A stretch of 64,000 nucleotides of DNA from an uncultured Mesonia sp. (GCA_958296185.1 CATQIB010000001.1:49379-113378); one strand, 5' to 3'; counted from the first letter of the stretch, positions 29,601 through 38,412 are shown. Notes: generated by a model not told the origin, from the sequence alone. Made by a program: numbers and translations.

Positions 29601-31161
29601 ATTAGATAGAAAAGGTTTCAATGGATCAACGGCAGGTTATATAGATAAGTTTACATATACTTATATAGACAAGCTCACTTATACTTATAAGGTTAATAGT
29701 AATCTTTTGGAAAGGGTGGATGATATAGCCTCCTCTTTGGAGGGTTATCAGGAAAATATTAGTAACATCGTAGACTTTACCTATGACATCAATGGCAATT
29801 TGATTTCTGATAAGGAAAAAGAGATAACAGAAATAAGTTACAACCATCTCAATTTACCTTTGCGAATAAGTAAAAACAATGATAATGAAGGCTATATCGA
29901 GTATGTATATGATGCCACTGGGGTGAAACTGGAAAAGACAGTAACCGACCTAAGTACTTCTTCGGCATTGAGCACAGCTTATGCAGGTAATTATATCTAT
30001 GAAAACAACGAACTTAAATTTATAAGCCACCCCGAGGGGTATGCGCAACCAAAGGATGCTAGCGACTATGCTCAAGGTTTTGACTATGTTTATCAATATA
30101 AGGACCATTTGGGGAACGTCCGACTGTCCTACAGCGACCTCGATGGAAACGGTAGTATAGACCCGAATACCGAAATCCTTAACGAGAAAAATTATTATCC
30201 ATTTGGGCTTGAACATAAAGGATACAATAATGTCGTCAATGGCGTTGAGAATAACTATAAGCACTATCAAGGACAGGAATGGACAGAAGACCTCGGTTTA
30301 AATGTTCACGAATTTAAATTTAGAATAAGTGACCCAGCCATTGGAAGGTTCTGGCAAGTTGATCCATTAGCTGAAAAATTTGCACATAATGGAGTGTATA
30401 ATTTTTCTGAAAATAGAGTTATTGATGGCATAGAATTAGAAGGTTTAGAGAGGTTAGATTTTAGATATACTTTGGATGACAATGGTTATGCTCAATTTTC
30501 TAGTTTAACTATTGATTTTGAGCAAGACTTTAGCGCAAACTACAATCTAAATGGAAGAAACACTTCTTTTGAAACAATAAGTAAAATTAATGGATGGTCA
30601 GAGAATGACCCTGTCGTGCAGAAAGGGATAGATAAATTGCGTTCTGATAATGCTAGTAATGGAGGTAATTTTTCAGATAATTATTATGCTGAATTTGGAG
30701 GTTTCTTAATAAATAATTCAATACCATCAATGTCAAGTATAAGAAATGATAAAAATTCAATGGGAGCAATAAAAGATGGGGTTAGCAGTGTTACAGGTTT
30801 TTTGGATAATACCACAGGTTTTGGCAATGGTAAAGGAGCTCCTTTATTCCATCTCTACGAAAATATGGTAAGAAAAAATGACGACACTGGTTATGACAAA
30901 TTAATGCATTTTTCATTTACAGCTAAATATGCAACATATGGTGTAGGTTTGTTTATGGGAGAAATGAAAGAATTCTTTAAGGATGAAGTCCCTAGTTGGT
31001 TTGGTAATGATAAAGGTTGGGATAATATGGATATTAAAGCGAATCAGCGAGGTAATAGTTATATGCTAAATATTATTAGACAAATTGGAGCTAATGACCC
31101 AACATCTTTACACAATAGTTCCTTGTTTAATAATAATCTTAATAAAGGAAGAAGATTTTAG
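26665..31161 (+). CDS. DUF6443/RHS-repeat core protein B2 with variable C-terminus (cassette 2)
   Basis: True start likely ATG 26665 (MKRTLFIPTVLLSLIGYGQ signal peptide); same architecture as B1 and B3; C-terminus with 'YDKLMHFSFTAKYATYGVGLFMGEMKEFFKDEVPSWFGNDKGWDNMDIKANQRG'. Confidence 0.88.
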   Translation: MKRTLFIPTVLLSLIGYGQSLPTDSENYVHTRTYKVETTTGNVSPDEVLENVSYFDGLGRLKQTVVRGGKDGDKVIITPVVYDSYGRQTKEYLPYVKHRPTTTLLGYENNDVVIPELETYYINQYPNEINQTSPNPYSEKVFELSPLNRVMEQGAPGTSWKADGASDNDHTIKFGYQTNQFEEVAYFKMVFPDPQNTEEPKLFRDGYYATAQLYKQITKDENWQPNQLYPNDHTTQEFTNKLGQVVLKRTFNEGQNHDTYYVYDDYGNLTYVLPPGSFSTTDDVIVYSRPEGAINYPWTRLVEVDEGLAAEYEHLLEDYDNEQILNVDLSAEYGGQGGFSISPSSNGEELIFNINFTATEAFALQQGQLVSLEEFGIFNNTELGRLEGEGYNYIFTISENNILIRGDGKVNNINKVFSSGATLAYSKNYPWVDYMNVEPEYVDQYYTALEGYENEDILTAIVPNEYNGLGGLNISVSEDDIVTLTLNSSYTGSFSLRTGVVIPLELGRSIEDRILGTIEGEGYEYVFSIYENNLRIEGEGVLVGHSYVWQVSNPMTVSQTDIYDELIYIYHYDHRNRLIEKKIPGKGWEHMVYDNQDMPVLTQDANLRSTNDWLFTKYDRLGRVAYTGSHHYVPSSGSTDENKGRKELQDILDNENFTDREERTTTANTVAGAGSFYYTNTHYPTASIDIYTINYYDSYLNTGDPNGNIFSVPTTVEGQSVTTATQGLPTVSKVRVLESNPPQFITVLTAYEEKRLTAVYTATDNPYLGTQDEIKTKLDENFIGKVKYTKHGHSKQGKSPITVTDSYTYDYEGKLIEHTQTGLHSTLSKERLVLNHYDELGQLTNKKVGGTAPVLSQTVDELQQVDFKYNIRGWLKNINDPANLANDLFAFGIGYDSGQNALYNGNISSTSWKTATPPTGPGSSPVPADRGYKYTYDALNRIKSADYSASYTTAQGSSLLPENYTLSKVKYDKRGNIIELDRKGFNGSTAGYIDKFTYTYIDKLTYTYKVNSNLLERVDDIASSLEGYQENISNIVDFTYDINGNLISDKEKEITEISYNHLNLPLRISKNNDNEGYIEYVYDATGVKLEKTVTDLSTSSALSTAYAGNYIYENNELKFISHPEGYAQPKDASDYAQGFDYVYQYKDHLGNVRLSYSDLDGNGSIDPNTEILNEKNYYPFGLEHKGYNNVVNGVENNYKHYQGQEWTEDLGLNVHEFKFRISDPAIGRFWQVDPLAEKFAHNGVYNFSENRVIDGIELEGLERLDFRYTLDDNGYAQFSSLTIDFEQDFSANYNLNGRNTSFETISKINGWSENDPVVQKGIDKLRSDNASNGGNFSDNYYAEFGGFLINNSIPSMSSIRNDKNSMGAIKDGVSSVTGFLDNTTGFGNGKGAPLFHLYENMVRKNDDTGYDKLMHFSFTAKYATYGVGLFMGEMKEFFKDEVPSWFGNDKGWDNMDIKANQRGNSYMLNIIRQIGANDPTSLHNSSLFNNNLNKGRRF

Positions 31162-31407
31162 ATGAGTAAAATTATTAAAATTATACTGTTATTAGTGATA
31201 ATAGTTATTGAAATAATAGCGATATCACTATTATATAATAAGTGGTTCGATACTCTTGATATGATAAATAGTGATGCTACTTTTAGTCCTGAAGAATATT
31301 ATAATAGACCTAGTAAAATATGGGAAAACATAATATTTTATTCTGCAATCATTTTATTTTTATTAGCAGACTTTATTTATATTAAAAAAGTTTTATTAAA
31401 GAAATAA
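31162..31407 (+). CDS. Small two-TM protein, candidate immunity protein for B2 C-terminus
   Basis: 81 aa, start codon immediately follows the B2 stop; two hydrophobic helices. Confidence 0.5.
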   Translation: MSKIIKIILLLVIIVIEIIAISLLYNKWFDTLDMINSDATFSPEEYYNRPSKIWENIIFYSAIILFLLADFIYIKKVLLKK

Positions 31408-31418
31408 TACAAGAAAAG

Positions 31419-31442
31419 CCACTCTTCCAGAGTGGTTTTTTT
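31419..31442. terminator. Rho-independent terminator after cassette 2
   Basis: CCACTCT-TCC-AGAGTGG followed by TTTTTTT. Confidence 0.9.
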
Positions 31443-31770
31443 ATGCGTAAGTATTACGAGCTTTAGCATCACGAATTAATGCATTAATCGTAGTAAAGAT
31501 ATGCTCTCTATCTTCATTGTTCAACTTCTGTAAACTGGTAACAACATCAACAATATTTTTATCAAGTTCCAAATCAGATAAGCCAGTTAAATAATCCAAA
31601 GATACTTCGAGGGCTTTAGCAATCTTAAATGCTGTCTCAATAGATGGTTTTACTTCGTCTCGTTCGTAACGACCAATCACAGGAGCGTGTACACCAATCT
31701 GTTTAGCAAGTTCATCTTGCGACATCTTCCTTTTTTTACGAGTAATTAATAAGCGTTCACCAAACAACAT
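31441..31770 (-). CDS. XRE-family helix-turn-helix transcriptional regulator
   Basis: 'MSQDELAKQIGVHAPVIGRYERDEVKPSIETAFKIAKALEVSLDYLTG'. Confidence 0.9.
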   Translation of the reverse strand: MLFGERLLITRKKRKMSQDELAKQIGVHAPVIGRYERDEVKPSIETAFKIAKALEVSLDYLTGLSDLELDKNIVDVVTSLQKLNNEDREHIFTTINALIRDAKARNTYA

Positions 31771-31912
31771 AAGTTCTAAATATATCGGTTAAATAAAGTA
31801 ATACGCAAATATATAAAACATAAAGTATCTATCTAAATATTAAATTGTTTGACAAATAAGAACATATTTTATACTTTTGGACAATATATGTTCTAAAAAA
31901 TATTTTTCAACA

Positions 31913-32245
31913 ATGTTAGATACGACCAATGCCAACAACTACTCATACATCACAAAACATCTTGAAATCCACATTTTAGGAGGTTTAAAGACCAATAAAT
32001 TAGAGAGTTTACGAGTAACCATTAGCATCCAAAAACTAAAGCAGTTCAACGTAGTTAGACAAAGCATTGATTTATACAACGACAATCAAATAGAAAAGTT
32101 AGTTAGGAAAATAGAAGGACAACCAACACAAAAAGCACAACGTGCAGGACATAATGTAGGTTATCCTATATATAAGCAACGTCAACTTGAAAGGCAAATT
32201 GAAAGATTAACTAATCCTTGGCCAAACACCAGTCTGAAATATTAG
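31913..32245 (+). pseudogene. N-terminal fragment resembling a Bacteroidetes mobile-element primase/DUF3987-type protein
   Basis: 'TKHLEIHILGGLKTNKLESLRVTISIQKL...VRQSIDLYNDNQIEKLVRKI', then diverges and ends. Confidence 0.4.
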
Positions 32246-32250
32246 AAGTT

Positions 32251-32721
32251 ATGAAAAGAGTAATAATATTAACTTGCATACTTTTCTTAATACTAAGTAG
32301 TTGTAAATCTACTGGGGTAAGATCTTTTTACTGTTTGTCAAAAGATAAGTGCATAACCGTTTGGGAAACAAGGGATAATAGTACGTTTATTATTCTTGGA
32401 AAATATAATAGTTCAACAACACCTTCTGATGATTATATTAAATTGATTAATATTACTAATGCTGTTGATTGGTATGCAAGTGTTATATTTACTAAGGATG
32501 ATAAGTTGCTTGTTGATGTTGTCGATGATAATACAAAAGTTATTAGTCAATCTTCAAAAGGCACTATAGAGTTATATAATAATATAAAGACTTTGAATGA
32601 TAGCTTGTATACTTATTTTGATGGTAACTACAGGCGTTACAAGAATGACGTTGAATATATTAGTATAGATATAAAGGAAAACTATGCCACAGATAAAACG
32701 GGTAAAAAAATAGGACAATAG
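32251..32721 (+). CDS. Hypothetical lipoprotein
   Basis: ATG 32251; 'MKRVIILTCILFLILSSCKSTG' lipobox. Confidence 0.6.
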   Translation: MKRVIILTCILFLILSSCKSTGVRSFYCLSKDKCITVWETRDNSTFIILGKYNSSTTPSDDYIKLINITNAVDWYASVIFTKDDKLLVDVVDDNTKVISQSSKGTIELYNNIKTLNDSLYTYFDGNYRRYKNDVEYISIDIKENYATDKTGKKIGQ

Positions 32722-32733
32722 TTTTAAGAACAG

Positions 32734-32760
32734 AAAGTCATATAATTAGAATGGCTTTTT
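32734..32760 (+). terminator. Rho-independent terminator
   Basis: AAAGTCAT / ATGGCTTT stem (one G-U pair) followed by T-run. Confidence 0.65.
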
Positions 32761-32763
32761 TAT

Positions 32764-33075
32764 TTATAAAGCAACCTTATTTTTATTAAAAAAACCCTTA
32801 TATCTTTTTTTAGTCGGAATTGTGTATACTATCGGCACTTTTCTTTGCAGTAGCGTTACAGCTGGCAAATTATCTTTCTTTACTTTTAGACTATCCATTT
32901 TTGGAAGTATCGGGCAAAAGCACGGTTCTACCTTATAAAAACGTGGCTCGAAATGATAGACCTTTGTAGTGTCCTTTTTAACGGTCTTTTTTTCCTGTGC
33001 GGAAACCACGCAGAAAGCAAGTAGGAAAGTTATTGTAAAGAATACCCCCCCCCCGCTCCCGCACGATTGAAGCAT
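32764..33075 (-). CDS. Hypothetical secreted protein with a G10 tract just upstream of its signal peptide
   Basis: 103 aa ORF; signal peptide-like 'FFTITFLLAFCVVSAQEKK'; homopolymer at 33045-33054. Confidence 0.45.
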   Translation of the reverse strand: MLQSCGSGGGVFFTITFLLAFCVVSAQEKKTVKKDTTKVYHFEPRFYKVEPCFCPILPKMDSLKVKKDNLPAVTLLQRKVPIVYTIPTKKRYKGFFNKNKVAL

Positions 33076-34307
33076 TGTAGGCTTCCCTTTTTTGGGACAC
33101 CTTAAAGTTCGATAAATAATTATTATTTAAGTTAGATTTGATGAAGAATTTAAATTCTTCATCAAATCTGGGCATATATTCTTTAGGTGATTTATTTCCT
33201 AAGGATTTATGTGGATGGTTAAAATTATAGTCCTCTCTCCAAATTATCGCTTATTTTTTGCAATTGATATTTGTCATTGAAGTAATAGACATCTAATATA
33301 TCTTCTCTAAAGAATCGATTAAAACGTTCGATATATCCGTTTTGCATTGGTTTTCTAGGTTGTGTATATTTAATTTCTATAAAGCTCTTTTGACACCAGT
33401 TCATAAAGGTCTTAGAGATAAATTCTGGTCCGTTATCACATCTTATATATTTTGGTGTGCCTATTTCTTCTTTTAAACGTTCTAATGTATCTACTACAGC
33501 TCTAACTGGATATGATAGTCCTGCTTCAATGGCTAAAGCTTCTCGATTACAATCGTCAATAACGTTAAATACGCGCACCTTTATAACATCGGTAAGTACA
33601 TCACTCATAAAGTCCATACTTCAGCATTCATTGAGCTGCGTAGGTGTTTCCAAAGGTTGTTATACGCGTTTTACTAAACGCTTTTTGTGCTTATTCCTTA
33701 AACTTAGTTTCATATCTCTATAAATGCGAAGCACTCGCTTTCTATTTCATTTTAAGCCTTCACGACGGATTTTATGAAAATACTCATCAAAACCTTTAGT
33801 TAGATAGGATTCCGCAAGCTCTGTGAGTTTATCAATGACTTCGCTGTCATCTTTCTTGCGCTGATAATACCACATTGACCTACTTAAACCTACAACTTTG
33901 CAGGCTCGTACAATGGGCACTGTAAACTCCTTAACAAGTTATTTGACACGAACTCGCTTGTCGGAAGGCTTTAGAACTTTTTTGACAATACGTCCTTCAA
34001 CATCTTATTATCTAAACTCACATCCGCATACTTTTGTTTGAGCCTGTTGTTTTCCTCTTCAAGTTCCTTCAACCTCTTAAGTTGTTGCTGTTCCATACCC
34101 CCATACTTCTTACGCCAATAATAGAATGTACTTTTGTCAATCCCTAATTCGCTTGATAAAACGCCCACAGATCTTCCTTGTTTGTTTTCCTTGAGTACCT
34201 TGATTATCTGACTCTCGCTAAATTTGCTTTTTTTTCATTGTGACAGTTTGAATTTAAAATTAATAAATTAGAATTTATAACTGTCCTGTTTTTTAGGGAT
34301 GCCTACA
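33076..34307 (-). mobile_element. Degraded IS3-family insertion sequence
   Basis: Ends TGTAGGCTTCCCT... / ...AGGGATGCCTACA form imperfect terminal inverted repeats; fragments of OrfA (33971-34168) and DDE integrase OrfB (33225-33617: 'IRCDNGPEFISKTFMNWCQ...YTQPRKPMQNGYIERFNR') broken by frameshifts and stops. Confidence 0.8.
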
Positions 34308-34482
34308 AAATCAATTTGATATAACATTTAATAAGGGTATCTTTAACGAGTATTATCTAGAAACAAAAAAACGTTTTTCACATTATTCGTTATATGTTTT
34401 TTTTTAATAGAAAATGAGAATGTTGTTTATAAAACTATTGAGTTAAAACCTTTTATCGAAGGCCGAATATTATTTATATAAA

Positions 34483-34845
34483 TCATTCAAATAAACTATA
34501 TTCTTTTTCTATTCTTTCCGTCAATTCTATGTAATAATTCTTTTTTTCTGTAGTAAGCTTTTGTTCTAGTTGAAATATGTGTTTAACAATTGATAAAAGA
34601 TCATTTTTTTGTTTTAAAACAAATAATTTTCCAACTTGAATATTTAATTGATCACAAATTAAAAGAAGTATTTCCCAATTACTACTATGTTCTGCCCTTT
34701 CAATACGTCCGATAGTGGTAGAAGTGCAATCAGTTAAAAGTGCTAACTCTCCTTGAGATAAGCCTTTTTTTAATCTAGCCAATTTGATAATGCAACCAAT
34801 TTGAAGTCGTATTAGCCTTATCTTAGTTTTATTCACACCACTCAT
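34483..34845 (-). CDS. XRE-family helix-turn-helix regulator
   Basis: 'KLARLKKGLSQGELALLTDCTSTTIGRIERAEHSSNWEILLLICDQLNIQVGKLF'. Confidence 0.88.
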   Translation of the reverse strand: MSGVNKTKIRLIRLQIGCIIKLARLKKGLSQGELALLTDCTSTTIGRIERAEHSSNWEILLLICDQLNIQVGKLFVLKQKNDLLSIVKHIFQLEQKLTTEKKNYYIELTERIEKEYSLFE

Positions 34846-34867
34846 AGCGTAAATGTTGAAAAAAAAA

Positions 34868-34907
34868 TAGTTTTTATTCGATACAAATTTGGGTTGAATA
34901 AAAACTA
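34868..34907. promoter_or_regulatory. Palindromic operator candidate: TAGTTTTTATTC-N16-GAATAAAAACTA
   Basis: Perfect 12-bp inverted repeat upstream of the divergent XRE gene and overlapping the forward promoter. Confidence 0.7.
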
Positions 34908-34919
34908 TTTATATATTTG
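34889..34919 (+). promoter_or_regulatory. Bacteroidetes-consensus promoter TTG-N20-TATATTTG
   Basis: TTG 34889-34891, TATATTTG 34912-34919; matches the flavobacterial TTG/TAnnTTTG consensus. Confidence 0.7.
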
Positions 34920-34983
34920 TTTGAATAACATATATTTGCGATTCTTCTTTAGATAAAATATTAGAAGCATTCGCTTTGAATCT

Positions 34984-35092
34984 CGGATTGAAAACTGGTA
35001 ATTTTTAGACAACGAGAGGATAAGCAAGGATGCTCACGACCCGGGCGTGAGTACTCGCTTATCGTTGTCAGGTATACCAGTACCCCAATCCG
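34984..35092 (+). ncRNA. Candidate structured RNA: extended imperfect hairpin with five nested helices
   Basis: CGGATTG/CAATCCG, ACTGGTA/TACCAGT, GACAAC/GTTGTC, GATAAGC/GCTTATC, CTCACG/CGTGAG nested in order, ~65 nt downstream of the consensus promoter. Confidence 0.55.
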
Positions 35093-35359
35093 GTAAGTAG
35101 AGGCTTACGCCTATTTTTATAGGGTCCTTTTTAAATTTCAAGGCAGATATTTCTATTTTTTAGGTTATGAAGTTCGCTTCACTATACTTAAATGTATACT
35201 AACACCCAAAAGCCTATGAGATAAAAATGAATGTTGAAGTTTTGAGTTACTACACAAAACCATATTATAATGAGTTGGTAAACTTTTGGTTGAAAATTTA
35301 TTTGAAGTAAGAGAATTACTCCTCACAACGCTCTAAATAAAAGTTTGAGTTTACTGCTA

Positions 35360-35400
35360 AAAAAAAGCCCTCCTAAAGCTTTGCACGGCTAGGAAGGCTA
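35360..35400 (-). terminator. Minus-strand rho-independent terminator candidate just upstream of susC-like gene
   Basis: Minus strand: AGCCTTCCTA...TAGGAGGGCT stem followed by TTTTTTTT. Confidence 0.6.
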
Positions 35401-35438
35401 GATATTAATTTACTAAACGTAATTAACTATACAAAGTT

Positions 35439-38402
35439 ATGAAATTTTATTACACCCCCATTTATGGGTGCAGACTACTTTTGGCCATACTTTTCTTTTT
35501 ATCAGGAAAAGTATGGTCCCAACAAGAATATTCGCTTACAGGTAGTGTTACAGACACTACAGGATTAGCCATTCCTGGCGTACACGTACAACGCTTAGGA
35601 ACCTCAACGGGGAGCACCACAGATTTTGAAGGCAAGTTTAGCATAATGGTAAGCGCTACAGACAGCTTAAAGCTGACCTATTTAGGCTTTAAAACTAGAG
35701 TTCTCCCCGTTAATAATCGTACCCATATTAAGGTACAACTCTATCCTAATGAAGAAACTTTACAAGAGGTTGTCATCAATGCAGGCTATTATACCACCAC
35801 CGAGAGAGAACGTACAGGAAGTATCGCAAAAGTTACTGCAAAAGAAATTGAACTGCAGCCTGTAGTTAGTCCGTTGCAAGCCTTACAAGGTCGAATGGCA
35901 GGGGTAGAAGTAAGCCCAAGAAGTGATCTTCCTGGTGCTGCATCTAAAGTACAAATTCGTGGGCAAAATAGTTTGCGACAAAATGGTAATTTTCCTCTTT
36001 ATATTATTGATGGGATGCCATTTAACTCGACACCTTTAGAAACTAATAGTACCTTAAAGTTTACGGGTATTGACCCCTTGAATACAATGAACCCAGCCGA
36101 TATAGAAAGTATAGAAGTGTTAAAAGGTGCTGATGCTACGGCCATATACGGTTCAAGAGGTGCAAATGGGGTTATTTTAATAACCACCAAAAAAGGAACG
36201 CCAGGTGAAACGATGGTACAAGCACGAGTAAGCTCTGGATTTTCTGAAGTCCCTAACCGAATTGAATTGCTTAATACCGCAGAATATTTGAAAATACGCC
36301 AAAAAGCATTTGAAAACGATGGTATAGTACCTACCGAAAATAATGCTTATGATTTGTTGGTATGGGATCAAAACAGAGAAACCGACTGGCAAGAAAGGTT
36401 TTTTGGTAACCAAGCAGATTTTACCCAAGCCAACCTATCAATCTCAGGAGGAGGGACAACTAGTCGCTACCGTGTTAATGGCTCTTATTTAAACCAAGGG
36501 AGTATTTATCCTGGCGGTGCCAACTACCAAAAAGCCACAGGTAGTGCTCAATTCAATCATTTAAGTAAAGATGATAAACTTTCATTAGATATGGCGTTTA
36601 GTTATGGCGTAGATAATAATCAAACAATTGGTATAAGTGCTATAAATCGTCAAGTGTTCGACTTAGCACCTAACTCCCCAAAAATTTTTAATCTAGACGG
36701 TAGTTTACATTGGGAAGAATGGAGTAAAGTAGGTAAGGAAAATCCATTTCAAGGTTATTTAAATACCAGTGATATTAAAATAAATAATTCACTTGCTAAC
36801 CTAAACCTAAGTTATAGGTTGCTGAAAGGATTAAATTTTTCCGGTAATTTTGGTTATACTCGTGTTAATACTAGTGAATTAACTAAACGCCCAAAAGAGT
36901 CCTATAATCCTTTATACAGGGAATTTATAGACCATGAATCTGCTCATTTACAAGGTGAAAGTGCCTCCTGGGTTATCGAACCTCAACTTTCTTATCAAAA
37001 GAATAAAAATAAATTTGGAATTAAAGCATTACTGGGGGCTACACTACAAGAGCAAATAAACCGTCAAGATGGAGTTACTGGCACTGGCTATGCTACTCGC
37101 TCGATGATCGGGAATCTATCCGCAGCCACAAATTTAACTAGGGGGCTTCATCGAGAAACCAAGTACCGTTACTTGGCATTCTTTAGTCGATTGGGTATAG
37201 ATTGGGATAAAAAAATTTTTATAAACCTCACCGGTAGAAGAGACGGTTCGTCTCGTTTTGGCCCCGATAAACGTTTTGCTAATTTTGGTGCCATAGGAGC
37301 AGCTTGGATTTTCACAGAAGAAAACTGGGTTTCAAAACAAGTACCTTGGCTATCTTTCGGTAAACTACGAGGTAGTTATGGAAGTACCGGAAACGATCAG
37401 ATTGGGGATTATGGTTATTTAGACGCCTATGAAGCCACTCAGGGGCCTGGAGGCCTTTATCCTACCCGTTTAGCCAATCCGTCTTATTCCTGGGAGGTCA
37501 ATAAAAAATTAGAAACAGCGCTTCAGTTAGGTTTTTTAAAAGATCGTTTACAACTCAATGTCAGTTATTATAAAAATCGTTCCTCTAACCAATTGGTGGG
37601 CTATAGTTTGCCTAGTATTACAGGGTTTACTTCTGTACAGGCCAACTTACCTGCTACGGTTGAAAATAGAGGTTGGGAAATAGAAGCACACGCTAAAATT
37701 ATCAACACAAGTGACTGGAAATGGCATAGCTCTTTAAATTTTACCCTGCCTAAAAATGAGTTGGTAAGCTATCCCAATTTAGAACAGTCTCCTTATGCCA
37801 ATAGTTACCGGATTGGGAAACCATTAAATATAGAATTGTTATATCGTTATGAGGGCATTGATCCAAACACAGGTTTTTATCAAATTGCCGATGTTAATGA
37901 AGATGGAAGGCTAGATTACGAAGATAGAGTAATCACAAAAGATAGAAACTCCGAGTTATTTGGAGGATGGCAAAACAGCTTACAATTCAAAAATTTCAAC
38001 CTTCAATTTTTATTTCAATTTGCAAAAAAAGAAGGGGAGTTTGCATTAATTGATGCAGGCCGTGTTGGTGCCCTTCGGCAAGAAGATTATATTGGTTTAG
38101 AGGGTGATAAGTTTCAAACCATATCTACGCAACTCGATGCGATAAGAGGCTATAGTAATTTAATGCAAACCTCTTTCCCTTATACCGATGCTTCATTTAT
38201 ACGTCTTAAATCCTTAGCGTTAGGCTACTCAATTTCTAATAAGCCTCTTCAAAAAATTGGAATAAGGAGCTTTAAGTTATTTGTACAAGGTCAAAACCTT
38301 TTTACTCTTACCCGTTATCGTGGTATGGATCCTGCTATTGGAACAGGTTCTACATTTGGTGTCTTGCGTACACTTACGACCGGCATAGAAATTAACCTTT
38401 AA
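35439..38402 (+). CDS. SusC/RagA-family TonB-linked outer membrane protein
   Basis: Carboxypeptidase-like 'SLTGSVTDTTGLAIPGVHVQRLGTSTGSTTDFEGKF', plug 'LQALQGRMAGVEVSPRSDLPGAASKVQIRGQNSLRQNGNFPLYIIDGMP...IESIEVLKGADATAIYGSRGANGVILITTKKG'. Confidence 0.95.
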   Translation: MKFYYTPIYGCRLLLAILFFLSGKVWSQQEYSLTGSVTDTTGLAIPGVHVQRLGTSTGSTTDFEGKFSIMVSATDSLKLTYLGFKTRVLPVNNRTHIKVQLYPNEETLQEVVINAGYYTTTERERTGSIAKVTAKEIELQPVVSPLQALQGRMAGVEVSPRSDLPGAASKVQIRGQNSLRQNGNFPLYIIDGMPFNSTPLETNSTLKFTGIDPLNTMNPADIESIEVLKGADATAIYGSRGANGVILITTKKGTPGETMVQARVSSGFSEVPNRIELLNTAEYLKIRQKAFENDGIVPTENNAYDLLVWDQNRETDWQERFFGNQADFTQANLSISGGGTTSRYRVNGSYLNQGSIYPGGANYQKATGSAQFNHLSKDDKLSLDMAFSYGVDNNQTIGISAINRQVFDLAPNSPKIFNLDGSLHWEEWSKVGKENPFQGYLNTSDIKINNSLANLNLSYRLLKGLNFSGNFGYTRVNTSELTKRPKESYNPLYREFIDHESAHLQGESASWVIEPQLSYQKNKNKFGIKALLGATLQEQINRQDGVTGTGYATRSMIGNLSAATNLTRGLHRETKYRYLAFFSRLGIDWDKKIFINLTGRRDGSSRFGPDKRFANFGAIGAAWIFTEENWVSKQVPWLSFGKLRGSYGSTGNDQIGDYGYLDAYEATQGPGGLYPTRLANPSYSWEVNKKLETALQLGFLKDRLQLNVSYYKNRSSNQLVGYSLPSITGFTSVQANLPATVENRGWEIEAHAKIINTSDWKWHSSLNFTLPKNELVSYPNLEQSPYANSYRIGKPLNIELLYRYEGIDPNTGFYQIADVNEDGRLDYEDRVITKDRNSELFGGWQNSLQFKNFNLQFLFQFAKKEGEFALIDAGRVGALRQEDYIGLEGDKFQTISTQLDAIRGYSNLMQTSFPYTDASFIRLKSLALGYSISNKPLQKIGIRSFKLFVQGQNLFTLTRYRGMDPAIGTGSTFGVLRTLTTGIEINL

Positions 38403-38412
38403 ACATTAAATT

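Noticed and set aside
33076-34307. Active IS3 element
   Set aside because: OrfA/OrfB are broken by frameshifts and stops; only terminal repeats and fragments remain.
34984-35092. Extended hairpin as an integron attC site or 4.5S/SRP RNA
   Set aside because: No integrase or cassette array nearby, end motifs do not look like attC R boxes, and the SRP GGAA tetraloop/AGCAG signature is absent on both strands.
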